This document shows positions 34,861 to 44,946 of a DNA stretch of 64,000 nucleotides, in pieces. This DNA is from Epiperipatus broadwayi. Its lineage: Eukaryota; Onychophora; Udeonychophora; Euonychophora; Peripatidae. Location of the stretch: assembly GCA_028023455.1 (NCBI GenBank), contig JAQFVV010013388.1, forward strand, positions 1 to 64,000, given 5' to 3'. Every line of letters begins with the position of its first letter. The first letter of the stretch is position 1. The translations under genes were made by a program, and so were the position numbers. The notes under the pieces were generated by a model that was not told the DNA's origin, ran no database searches, and worked only from the letters and a program-made list of their open reading frames with translations.

Positions 34861-36045
34861 TGACTACAAGCACTGGGACAGAGGATTTAATAAGAAAAGA
34901 GCGGTTCCACTCTCTGTCTCAGTCCTTAAGATTTGATTGGCTAGTTGTAGTCATAAGCGTTTGAGAAATTTGCACTCTCAATTATTTCAATATCGACTGC
35001 GCTTTAAATATTATTTACATATATTGCTGCAAATTTATAACATCGAAAACTACTGCGTAGTAAATCGAAAGATTTCACGCTGTATGTTCATAATTTGAAC
35101 TCAGTGAGTTAAGTGTGAAGATATTTAAGATTCACGCTTTCAAATATAAGTACTTTGGACTGGCTTGGATATATATATATAAAGACAAATAAAGAAGAGA
35201 GTGGAACCGCTCTTTTCTTATTAAATTCTCTGTCTCAGTGCTTAAGATTTGATTGGCTAGTGGTAGTCATAAGCACTTGAGAAATTTGCACTCTCTCAAT
35301 TATTTCAATATCGACTGCGCTTTAAATATTATTTACAAAATCAATTATCTTGATATTAAAACTATATTTAATTATATAAAAAAAATATTTTTATTAATAC
35401 GATAATATATTTTTTAATATTAGTTTTAAAGTCAATTAGGCAAATATTAATATATATGTTTTTGCTTTCAATGAATGTATCTGTATATATGCGTGCATCT
35501 GTGGATAAATTGATTAAATTCAGTAAAATGTTCTTATTTTAAAACGAACATACCAAAATATTTAATTTATAAATAAATTAAAAAAACTAATACATTTTTC
35601 TTTAAATTCTTTTTATTTTATGATGGTAATTATATTTTCTTAATTTTATTGTTTTTTATGGTGAACTTTATGAAAAATTTAATATTTTGGTTTCCTATAT
35701 AATATTATGTTATAATGAAATTGCATCTTCAACAAATGCTTTAAAAAATCAAAATGGCACTTTCAGTAATGAACAGAATACATAGCAAAATTAATAAATA
35801 AATAAATTCAAGACTTTGCTCCTCAAAGCAATGTCACGCTCTCAGATATAAGTACTTTGGACTGGCTTGGATATATAGAAAGACAAGTAAAGAAGAGAGT
35901 GGGGAACCACTCTTTTCTTGTTAAATTCTCTGTCCCAGTGCTTAAGATCTGATTGGTTACCAATAGTCACAAGCGCTTGAGAAGTTTGCACTCTCTCAAT
36001 TTAATTTTCAATATCGTCTGCGCTTTATAAAAATATTATTTATAT
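34861..36045 (+). repeat. Tandem repeat family B/C, three units
   Basis: Three direct copies of a segment with GGTTCCACTCTCTGTCTCAG, AAGATTTGATTGGCTAGT, GAGAAATTTGCACTCTC and CAATATCGACTGCGCTTTA lie near 34900-35020, 35200-35335 and 35895-36035. The preceding GGACTGGCTTGGATATATA is shared by the last two. Spacings are about 315 and 700 bp. The complement of CGTGAATCTTAAATATCTTC and TTTGAAAGCGTGAA links this to the repeats at 16.6 and 36.8 kb. No coding capacity. Confidence 0.65.
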
Positions 36046-36765
36046 TAATAATAATTTAGTCTTTCCATAAAATAATGTAGTTTAAGCTAATGGATTACTT
36101 TTAATTTTTTCAGATGATATATTTCTTTCAAAGAAAAATCCTACTACCAAATACTACTGCAAAAACAAAAAGAATTTTAAGATGATGACCTTACTACTGA
36201 AAAGAAAAGTAGCATTCTTCTAAGAATGTTAAAAACAATTACTGAAAATACTACATGGCATCATAGATTTTGAAGAATTCTAATGCTATCATTAATTTTT
36301 ACATACTTACTTATAGTTGATGGACATATTTTTCTTATACACATATTGCGCAAATAATTCACGACATCATTATCAAGTCCAGCATTTCAGAATTGTACCA
36401 ATTTTTATGATATCAGACAGATTATATGAATAAAATGTGTTACAGATATCAATTACTAAAATTCATTAGATATAAACAGTTAACTGCAAAATTACATTCC
36501 TATTCGCAACAAATTTCACTAACACGTAATTTACAAAAAAAAAACTTTAGAAATCTGAACGTGTAGCAACAAAATATGCTCCATTTGCATATCCCCCAAA
36601 TAATTCCATAACAAATAATTATAATGCTCAATAAATATGTTATTAATTATAAGATTATATGCTGTGGTCTCAATATTAGAATGGTATCAATAACTCTCAC
36701 TTATTTGCACATAGCCATAAATAAGTACAAATTTGTATTAAAAAAATTACAATAGAGCACTTAAA
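36046..36765. other. PPP4R1 intron, AT-rich
   Basis: No feature recognised. Confidence 0.5.
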
Positions 36766-37245
36766 TACTTTTAAGACAGGCTTCAACAGAATCATAAGCG
36801 CCTTGAAATTTATAATAGTCAAACAATATCTCTAATTGCCAATAGAGGGACTTCTCAAACCACGACACAAGATAGCGGCTTTTATAAAGATAAGAGCGAC
36901 ATCTTATCTTTAACCTAACTTCCCACTTATATAGGCCAATCTGAAGCATCTTGATTTGGAAACATGAAGCTGTTATTCTCTCCACTATTTCCTTTACAAA
37001 TTAACATTTGCAAAATCTTGCGATTTACGAGTTAATATTACGATCTTTATACTGGAAATATATAAACTATTGTAAAGTTGTAATTATTTATTAAGTGCTC
37101 AGGAAGTATACGTAAATACTTTTAAGACAGGCTTTAACCTGAATCATAAGCGCCTTGAAATTTATAATAGTCAAACAATACCTTTAATTGCCAATAAAGG
37201 GATCTCTCAAACCACGACCCAAGCGCTTAATAAATAATTACACCT
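36766..37245 (+). repeat. Tandem repeat family B/C, two units
   Basis: TACTTTTAAGACAGGCTT, ATAAGCGCCTTGAAATTTAT, AATAGTCAAACAATA, AATTGCCAATA.AGGGA and CTCAAACCACGAC occur at about 36767-36868 and again at 37117-37222, about 352 bp apart. The middle part (ATATAGGCCAATCTGAAGCA, GATTTGGAAACATGAAGCT) is homologous to 16.7 and 17.1 kb. The tail TTAATAAATAATTACA continues the unit. Confidence 0.65.
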
Positions 37246-37450
37246 TTACAATAGAGCATTTAATACATTTTGATGTGAAATGTGTTACATAAAATATTTT
37301 ACTATTTATGAAATAACAATTTTGTTTATAGATATGTGAATAATAATAGTGGAAAAATGTTAAAATCAAAATTACTTTCATTATTACCATTAATTATATA
37401 ATTATGTTTGATTAAATGAATAAAAAATGTAGAAAAATGAATTCTATTAC
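37246..37450. other. PPP4R1 intron start
   Basis: Intron sequence directly after the donor GTAATAGAA (37450-37442, minus strand). Confidence 0.6.
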
Positions 37451-38355
37451 CTTTTTTTCTCTTGCTCTTACTATTAGTGGCTTTAGTTATAGCCACCGTA
37501 CCTTCATTTGCATGGGAACTGATCACATGTGTTGTTCCAAGATTAGCAGCAATTTCCGAAGCATCACTTACTGTGTTTATATTAGCAGTCCGAATTTGGG
37601 TAAGACATTCTGGTTTTCCCTCGTAGTCATCAACCCAAATCTGAGACATTTCCAGTTTTGTCTCACCCACATTACCTGATAAATTATCCACTTTCTTTGC
37701 TAAAGTTACACCATTTTCTGCGGCCCAATTCACATCTGGAGATAAATGATTACTATTTAAGTGAGGTATATTCCGAGCACCCTTGTTACCAATTATATCT
37801 AAATCAATATCAATTTCTGGAACTGGAAATCGCCAAAAGTGAAAAGAATTAAACGCAGCATCATTATCCACAAATAAAAAAAAGTCTTCCATTGAATTAT
37901 CAATCAATGTATTGCTTTTATCAGAATTTTCTTTTATTTTCTCATGTGAAGAAGTCATTGATTCCGATAAATTTTTTGAACTACTGCTTTTTTCTTTCAC
38001 GTTAGTTGGAGAATTTAAAGAACTTAATGAATATTTATTTTCAGAATGATTCCATTCCCCATATTTTTCTGCTCGCTTTTCTTCCCAAGACAAGTCATCA
38101 AAAAAGACTAACGATGATTCAAATTTATGAGAGGTTTGAGTTATTATCACAGTTTTGCTATCGTCATCATATTCTTCTAATACCATACTATCTACTTTTT
38201 CTCCTAAGGACTTGAATGAACTTACTTCTTGGAAAGAACCATTGACTAGTTGAATATTCTGAATTTCCTTTATGTCATCTGTACAATTTTTCTTTATTAC
38301 AGATTCTTTCCCAAGATCATCATTGGAATTAATATTTTTCAAGTCTTCAGGCACT
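37451..38355 (-). CDS. PPP4R1: PPP4R1 large central exon (acidic linker with FHFWR motif)
   Basis: A 905-nt minus-strand exon, open throughout. It starts after acceptor TTTTTTTAAG with one base that completes the Lys codon left open by the 44813 exon, continues VPEDLKNINSNDD, and ends at AAAAAAG|GTAATA in phase 1. The translation is Ser/Asp/Asn/Lys-rich and predicted to be disordered, except for FNSFHFWRFPVPEID at about residues 168-182, which matches the short conserved block of the PPP4R1 central region in vertebrates (recalled as YNSFHFWRTPLPEID). PPP4R1 is the HEAT-repeat regulatory subunit that binds the PP4 catalytic subunit; this region separates its N- and C-terminal HEAT blocks. The C-terminal NSKSKRKK is basic and could be a nuclear localisation signal. 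Open sequence past the donor down to 37326 is intron read-through. Confidence 0.85.
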
Positions 38356-38640
38356 CTTAAAAAAACACAAATAAAGATAACACTAATATTACTTACTATT
38401 CATTTAAACAAATAAATTAAAATATTGCATAAATAAACATTAAAAAAAAAAATCATTTAAGTAAACAAATTAAATAGTGATTCTACACTCTACATATTAT
38501 GTTTAGTAAGTTATAAAAAAAATAAAATATCTAATTGATAATAAAATGTTACATGATCTTCAAAATCTTTTTAATTTTTATTACAGTAATCCCCTGTACA
38601 GTTAGTCATTTACTATGGTTAATATTAACGAAACTATTAA
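38356..38640. other. PPP4R1 intron, AT-rich
   Basis: Sequence just upstream of the acceptor of the large exon. No other feature. Confidence 0.5.
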
Positions 38641-38749
38641 AACAGGCAAAACTCTCTCTATGTATTGCCACTAAATGCAAGCCAGAGTAACCAATGGATG
38701 CCAGAAGGGTTGTGCATAAAATCCCCATATGGTGCCTACTCGTACAATA

Positions 38750-38791
38750 TCCTCAGACTAGTTTCTGGCTTGTGGCCTTCGTCAGTGAGGA
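38750..38791 (-). ncRNA. Type I hammerhead ribozyme motif, family A copy 4 (best of family)
   Basis: Minus strand: stem I UCCUCA (38791-38786) pairs perfectly with UGAGGA (38755-38750). Between them: CUGACGA (38785-38779), stem II GGC/GCC with a CACAA loop, GAAAC (38765-38761), UA and the canonical triplet GUC (38758-38756). ACUAGU around UA is a 6-nt palindrome that can act as a shared stem III between two molecules or two units. The single departure from consensus is an A-A pair at the base of stem II. Predicted cut between 38756 and 38755. Sense orientation in a PPP4R1 intron. Confidence 0.65.
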
Positions 38792-38814
38792 GCCTTGGAT
38801 CTGAGAACACTGCG

Positions 38815-38862
38815 CATACATCTTACTGACGAAGGCTAAAGCCAGAAACTAGTCTGTGGATA
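38815..38862 (+). ncRNA. Hammerhead ribozyme motif, family A copy 5
   Basis: Plus strand: CUGACGA (38826-38832), stem II GGC/GCC with a UAAA loop, GAAAC (38845-38849), UA, GUC (38852-38854), then UGUGGA. Stem I pairs UCUUA with UGUGG with one U-U mismatch, weaker than on the other arm. Antisense to PPP4R1. Confidence 0.5.
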
Positions 38863-39017
38863 TTGGATGAGTAGGCACTAGATGGGGACTTTATGCACAA
38901 GCTTTCTGGCATCCATTGATTACTCTGGCTTGCACTGAGAGGCAATACGTATAGAGAGTTTTGCCTGTTTTAATAACAGTTATAAGCAAACATAAGAAAT
39001 GGTGATCGTGTAATACT

Positions 39018-40099
39018 AAACTATATATACTGTGAGGCTGATATATCAGATCTGTTTAATACCAGATAACAAAAGTAGACCAAAGTAATATGACTCAACT
39101 TTTGAAAAACTAAACTCTATGATACAGCTTTTGGAAAAGCAAACTTTTTTCTCAGATGAAAACATTTCATAAAAATACCCAAGATGTATAATATATATCT
39201 AGTCTATCGAAATCACATTCCAAGAATGTTAAATTTTTCTATAAATAGAATCATAACTTTTTAAAGAAAGATTCAATCGTGTACTAACCTAATTCAAAAT
39301 TACAAAACATCACAAAGAGGTCAACCATTTTTTAACACAAGCAAGCACACATTTACCCAGAAGTATCTGGTATATTCATTACTAACTCTACAAATATATA
39401 TACACAATCATAAACATTTTCGTATTCACACATGGTCCATGCCCAAGTCTTTATTATCCATGTTTGATTGGCTCCGAAAAAATAGAACAAAGTTCAAATT
39501 CTTAATCAATAGGATTAAATTTTCATAAAAACAATATTAATAAAATTCAACTCATAACATATAACAATAAAAGTATACTATTAACTTATATATATTGACA
39601 ATAACATACATCACCAATATATAAATATATGTAAGTATTTTAAAAATTTTACAATGAGGCTTAAATACGGACAAAATTTAAGTTTTAAGTGATAATAATA
39701 ATTTAAAAAATACAAAGTTAATATTCATTTTTCTTTTGCATTCACTTTTTAAAAAAAGACACCCCACCCCCGCCCCATTCTTCAGTTTGACATTAGAAAT
39801 TTTAAATTCAGTTTAATTAAAACAAAACAAATCATTTTCTTCACAAAAATTATGGGTATGTGTTTTTTATTGATTTCCAAACTTGCTTTTCTCTCATGAT
39901 TCATATTAAAAATTTGACTTGGAATTTAACTTCTTCAGCAAAAATAAATTTATTCGTCTGGATAAAAGTTACATTTGTATTTGCTCTAAGTTTTTTACCT
40001 GAATTTTTACAATTTTAGGTGTGGCTTCAGTTTTTATATTGATCACAGATTATTTATTGCATAAAGTACAAGAATTGCACTATACTTTCAAATGGCAGA
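39018..40099. other. PPP4R1 intron, AT-rich
   Basis: No feature recognised. A C-rich patch at 39761-39777 resembles one at 563-576, probably simple sequence. Confidence 0.5.
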
Positions 40100-40211
40100 T
40101 AATATTTACACTTCACACATCTTGAATAACTTTTAATTAGACCGGAATAGAGAAAATTATGTAACAGGGATTATTAAAAACACCTACTTCAATTATTGCA
40201 TTACTGACTTT

Positions 40212-41068
40212 ATGAAACTAATGGTACCATTTGGGTCCATAGTGTCCTTCCAACCTACGTATCTAAGAGATACACCTATACCAATAGTTAGCAACAATTA
40301 TCATTTTAAACTGAGCCTAAACAAAAATGTAAATCCGAATGACATCTCTACGTTAATTACAGATCAAGAAACCACACTCCTCATAATAATACATTGAGTT
40401 AAACCTGTGCTTCAACTGTAAAGAAAGAGGCTACCTAATAAATGCATGTCCCAAAACATATGTCCATACTGTGAAATGAGAATAATGACAACACATCACT
40501 GCAAGAGAAAAAAAACGATACAATTAATATACCCCGAACAAATGGAAATGCATTAATCACTGGTATAAATGATACTAACATCGACGATTTGGTTAGATTT
40601 ACCCCAAATATACCATCAGAAGATAATACACAAATACAAGATCAACACAGTTCCTTTTTACTAAAAGTCACAAGTGAAATTTGCAAAACCATTCCAGAAA
40701 CAGTAATTCTAAACAAAACTTCACAAGACATTATAGAATCAACAATATCTGGACCAACACACTCAGACATAGATTTAAATGTACAAAAGTCCATACGTAA
40801 ACCAGGTTGTCCACCAAATAAGAAAAGAGAAAGAAAAAATGAATTACAAACCCCAGAACTGAGTGGAGAGGATTTACCACAGTCTCTGGACAATGTTAAA
40901 AAGTCAACCAAAAACATATTAGATTCCAGTGTGTGCAATACTACAAGTGATCAATTCGCTATAATGGAAGTAAGTGATACATGCTCAAATACAACAGCTT
41001 ATGATAGGTCTCTTGGTTTGTCTGATGAAAGTCCAATATCTTTAGACAGAAATAATCAGTTAACATAA
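40212..41068 (+). pseudogene. LINE ORF1 (gag-like, zinc knuckle), frameshifted
   Basis: First ORF of the LINE. Frame 1 gives VPFGSIVSFQPTYLRDTPIP; a frameshift before 40400 leads into LCFNCKERGYLINACP, and another into a second Cys/His cluster CPYCEMRIMTTHHC (about 40459-40500). A third open stretch to 41068 is Ser/Thr/Asn-rich and linker-like with a basic KKRERK. ORF1 proteins of this group bind element RNA. In the first knuckle the usual His is Tyr (CX2CX4YX4C), which should weaken zinc binding. Stop at 41066-41068, 42 nt before the ORF2 start. Confidence 0.6.
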
Positions 41069-41110
41069 TCATCTCTCTCTTGTTTCTACATATATACATT
41101 AAATAAAGCA

Positions 41111-44100
41111 ATGATGATAAAACTAGGATCAGTTAATGTCAGAGGATTAAACCCTCTAGAAAAAAACTATAAGCTCAGAAAATGGATCACCATTATCCAA
41201 CCACACATAATTGGACTACTGGAGACAAAAATATATAACAAATCACAAATGAATCCATCTAATTTCTATGACAATCAAGGCTATTCATTGTTTTCCAGAG
41301 CTGCTTTCTCATCATCAGCTGGGGCAGGAATTGTGATAACCAAAACATGTCCATTCAGTTCATTTAAAATATTATATATTGATGCACACATGCTAATTGT
41401 TAATTTATATCACAAAAGGAATAACACTGAACGTAGTATATACTAAACACAAAATTCACATCCTGAATACATCCGATAATACTAATGGGAGATTTTAACA
41501 TGTCGTACAGTAAATTTGTTAAAAAATGGTTACACAGGCTGACTTTTCCTCTCATGTCTGGAGGTTTTCTTCCACAAAACTCTGTTTCATTCAACAATGG
41601 AAGATATTCTTCTTTAATTAATTGATCTTGTGTTTTATTCACCAGCGCTACATCATATGATCAAAATACTACTAATAAACTCATCCTTTTCAGATCATTC
41701 AGCTGTGATGGTTTGTCTCAAAAATGATTTTTCATATAGACCCACAGTTACTACAGGCAAAACTATTAGAATATTACTACCAGGTCAAACTAAGGAATAT
41801 CTGTTTTCAGAAATATACATATCATTATTCAAAATTCGCGACATGGATTTAGACATAATCTCATACACAATTAATACAATAACAAAGAGGCAAATCCCTC
41901 CTTCAAGGATTTTAGCAGAGGGCTGTAAAATATTATAGCTCTCAGAAAAGCTTACTGGTCGGCATGAGACTCACTCAAAGAATATTTGGTGATAAAGAAC
42001 AGGAAAATATTCCGGAATCAAACCCACATGTGGTCTAGACAGTACATTCACTGGGCTTTAAGTCAGGCTCCATCAAACCAGGTTCCATCGGCTATCGAAG
42101 TAAAAGAGGAAACCATCACTGGTGATAATATGCTAGAGCCGCTCGTACTCTTTTTACAAAGACAACTTGCAGAGAGGTGAATTTTTCAACCCCCCAGAAA
42201 ACTTTCTGGGCCCACCAGAAGATAATATAGCTTTTGTACCAAGAGATTTTGAAGTAAAGTTGTATTCAATATCAAACTCATGTCATCCAGGGATACATGG
42301 AATTCCCTGCTTTGTATATAAGCACTTAAGTCATTTCACAGTAAAATATCTAGCAGATTTAGTCAACTGTCTAAGCCAGAGAATTTATCACATTCAGGTA
42401 CACTATCCCATCTCATTGGTTCCATTCATTAAGAAAAAGGAAAACATAACCACATTTCAAAATCTCAGACCTATATCAATGAGCCCACTTGGTATCAAGA
42501 TTGTGGAGTCAATAGTTAAGGATAGAATTGAACCCTACATTCTGCCATATTTATCAAAAAATCAGTTCGCAAGGAAGGGATCTTCAACTGGGCCAGCTTT
42601 TCTATATAAGACAGTGATTGACACAGTCAGAAACAAAAAAAAAGTATAGGCCAGTTGTAGTTCTACTAGATATCAAATTGGCATTTGATATGGTACCAGT
42701 TAATATCCTAATCAATACGCTAGCATAAACATCTATTCCCAAAGCATTAATATACATGATTACAAATCTTTTAAATAGAGAAATTCATATAATTCTTAAT
42801 GGGAAGTATGCAGCATCCTTCACTCCATTTAACTCCATTCCTCAAGGTTCACCACTAAGCACCCTTTTATTCAATTTTTACATTAATCCTCTCCTTAGAG
42901 CAATTGAAAGTGAGATGACCGGAATATTCATACCTGCAATAAACACTAATGTTACATGTGTTGCATACATGGATGATATTATGGTCTTCCACAAAAAACC
43001 AGATATCAAAACTAATTAAACTTCTTAACAACTACTCAACAGAATATAAACTGAAGTTTAATCTTCATAAATCCAGGGCTTGGACCATATGTACTAGATG
43101 CCTACAAGACCAATATTTCAAAGGAAAACCAGGTCCATTCTTGGGATTTCCATTCCATTTAAGTAACTCTGAAATGCGATCACAAATACAGACAAAAATT
43201 AATGAATAAATCTGAGAATATAACTAATTCTCTATCCAAATCATACATGTCACTCTATGCCAAAGTTACCCTCTTCAATCTCTTAATAATAACAATAGTT
43301 ACATACTACACACCCATAATAATATACACAAAAGCTTTTACAGCAAAAATTTATTCAATGTTTAGAAAATTGTTGTGGGAAAAAAAAATAGTGTCAATAT
43401 CCTTACGAAAAATTTTGCACCCTCTATCACGAAATGGACTAGGCCTACATTCAATCAACATTTTTCAAATTCAAAAAACATTTAATCTAATATCATCATG
43501 CGCCATAATTTTTCCCTATCTGGAAATTGCACTCAAAAGCACACCCACAGACAAACCACCACTTACAAGTAATTTCTGGAATAAGTTAATGGTTCCGTTA
43601 TTAAGCATCCCCAATCTTACCCCCCCATTGACAAAATGAAATATTGGGAGGTTTACTCAGTCTGCAACCCCCTTTCCAATGATAACGGGAAAACTTATCT
43701 AAACTAAACAAATAAGCAGTTGACAAAAAATTTCAAATTTGGTCATTGGAGCCAAAATTCTATGACTCTCATAAAACTAAATCTTGAGGCACTTCCAACT
43801 CTTCACTTTTGCAGGTATAAAAGGAACTGTACCAACATTGAAGATATATGCAAGCTGTGTCAAAGAGAATCAGAAACCCTATCACACTTATTATTCACAT
43901 GCCCAAGATACAATAATATCCAGTGGGACATTCCAAAAATTTTTAAAAACAAGGATTACGGAGTACAAACACTTCTCAATACCTTCGAAAAAGGTATTTA
44001 TGGACACATTCGTGCTAGCACATTTGTATTATATTCACTGTGGTTTACCAGATGTACACTTATGTATGGACCAGATACAAAACACCCTAATACATTTTAG
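41111..44100 (+). pseudogene. LINE ORF2 (endonuclease-reverse transcriptase), broken
   Basis: Second ORF of the LINE, beginning ATGATGATAAAACTAGG. The N-terminal endonuclease nicks target DNA and the reverse transcriptase copies RNA at the nick. Visible blocks in order: endonuclease (41111-41446, catalytic Glu in LLETK), degraded endonuclease C-terminus to about 41940, linker, RT fingers and palm (42167-43019, Asp of LDIKLAFD and YMDD present), thumb/connection (43202-43639) with FRKLLWEKKIVSISLRK, and the Cys-rich C-terminal domain (43849-43902). At least five frame breaks. The YMDD box differs from the FADD or YADD of most LINEs. Confidence 0.7.
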
Positions 44101-44400
44101 AAACAAAATTGATATCATATGCACAAGGGATGAAAAAATTTTATCGTCCAACATTTTCTCAGACACCTGGTCAATAATGCAACTTCGCTCTAATTTATAA
44201 AAATGATTCACCAACATCAATGAACTACATCACAAGGTTTCATGAATAAAAAAAAAAAGAGTACTGATGCATTAATATATATATAATGTTATAAACTCAG
44301 CGATCAGGAGAATTGTTTTATTTATATGTTTATTATCCCCCCCCCCCCTTGTACACCTATAGTTCAATAAAGCCTTTTGAAACACAATTTCATATTTATC

Positions 44401-44812
44401 CTGTAAATATATAAGCATTTTCTTTTAAAATTTATATGGTAAAGAAAATTGCTCAAGTAGGTTATGGGAGATTTATAGCTAAGTAGAGGCAAACTAAACG
44501 TTTAATATTTCCTTTCAATTAATCCAAACCATTTTTTTTAAAAATTATATTACTTGGCTGAAAACTGATCCTTTAAGTTTAAGCTGATTCTTCATAAAGG
44601 ATTGTTTAAGTCAGATTGTAACTACAGAAAATGTATTAAAATAATTTTGTAAATGAATGTTATAGTTAATGAACAATTGTTTAATTTTATTTCTTTTTAT
44701 AGAAATCTTAATATATACGTATATTAAGATTCAAATTTGATAATTGTAAAAATTATTAAATGTCTTAATTTACATGTAGAATTTTTAAATAAACATCACT
44801 TTAAATACTAAC
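44401..44812. other. PPP4R1 intron, AT-rich
   Basis: Intron sequence following the donor GTTAGT (44812-44807, minus strand). No other feature. Confidence 0.5.
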
Positions 44813-44946
44813 TTCTGATTTTGGAGATTTTCTTCAGGATTGTGATAGGTTAGCACACCTTCGTCATCAAAATACAGTCCTGTAATTTTTGAATCGGCAA
44901 AGGTAGAAATGAAAGGACCCAGTGACTGAAATGCGGCAACTCGAAC
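44813..44946 (-). CDS. PPP4R1: PPP4R1 exon: HEAT repeat VRVAAFQSLGPFISTFAD
   Basis: Minus-strand 134-nt exon between acceptor TTTAATAG and donor GAA|GTTAGT. Translation: VRVAAFQSLGPFISTFAD, then SKITGLYFDDEGVLTYHN and PEENLQNQ, with two bases left over. The first block is the hallmark end of the N-terminal HEAT repeats of PPP4R1, which follows directly on the SRW that ends the 59421 exon. The two leftover bases join the first base of the 38355 exon to give Lys, keeping the frame. HEAT helices of this subunit scaffold the PP4 catalytic subunit and substrates. Very short conserved exon, but identity and phase on both sides agree. Confidence 0.9.

Larger units (their letters stand above)
38641..39017. 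mobile_element. Family A foldback element with two convergent hammerhead motifs
   Basis: The best-preserved family A copy. Left arm: AAACAGGCAAAACTCTCTCT, GCAAGCCAGAGTAACCAATG, TGCCAGAAGGGTTGTGCATA. Right arm: complement of the same, ending AGAGAGTTTTGCCTGTTTTA. An extra unpaired end AAACATAAGAAATGGTGATC (38989-39008) matches the unpaired end of the 12.1 kb copy. AAACTAT at 38631-38637 and 39017-39023 may be a target duplication, weaker than in other copies. Each arm carries a hammerhead motif, one per strand. A fold of the whole RNA would be a long hairpin competing with the ribozymes. Confidence 0.7.
40100..44400 (+). mobile_element. Tx1-like LINE, near full length, two broken ORFs
   Basis: A non-LTR retrotransposon of about 4.3 kb in a PPP4R1 intron, antisense to the gene. 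ORF1 pieces (40212-40397, 40589-41068) include a zinc-knuckle-like C-FN-C-KERG-Y-LINA-C at 40408-40449. ORF2 begins at 41111 with an APE-type endonuclease (LGSVNVRGLN, IIGLLETKI), then the linker MWSRQYIHWALSQAPS (42015-42070), RT FQNLRPISMSPLGIKIVESI (42457-42520), motif A LDIKLAFD, IPQGSPLS, AYMDDIMVF (42964-42990), and a C-terminal CKLCQRESETLSHLLFTC (43849-43902). AATAAA is at 44366. It is split by several stops and frameshifts and is inactive. It shares family-specific blocks with the 24 kb LINE. Clade call is from memory of Tx1/L1 elements. Confidence 0.82.

Noticed and set aside
34861-37245. Hammerhead in the B/C tandem repeats
   Set aside because: I looked on both strands for CUGANGA followed by GAAA within 30 nt and did not find it; the repeats are reported without a ribozyme call.
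37326-37450. Extension of the large PPP4R1 exon to base 37326
   Set aside because: A canonical donor G|GTAATA at 37451/37450 fits the phase of the next exon; beyond it the translation becomes low-complexity intron.
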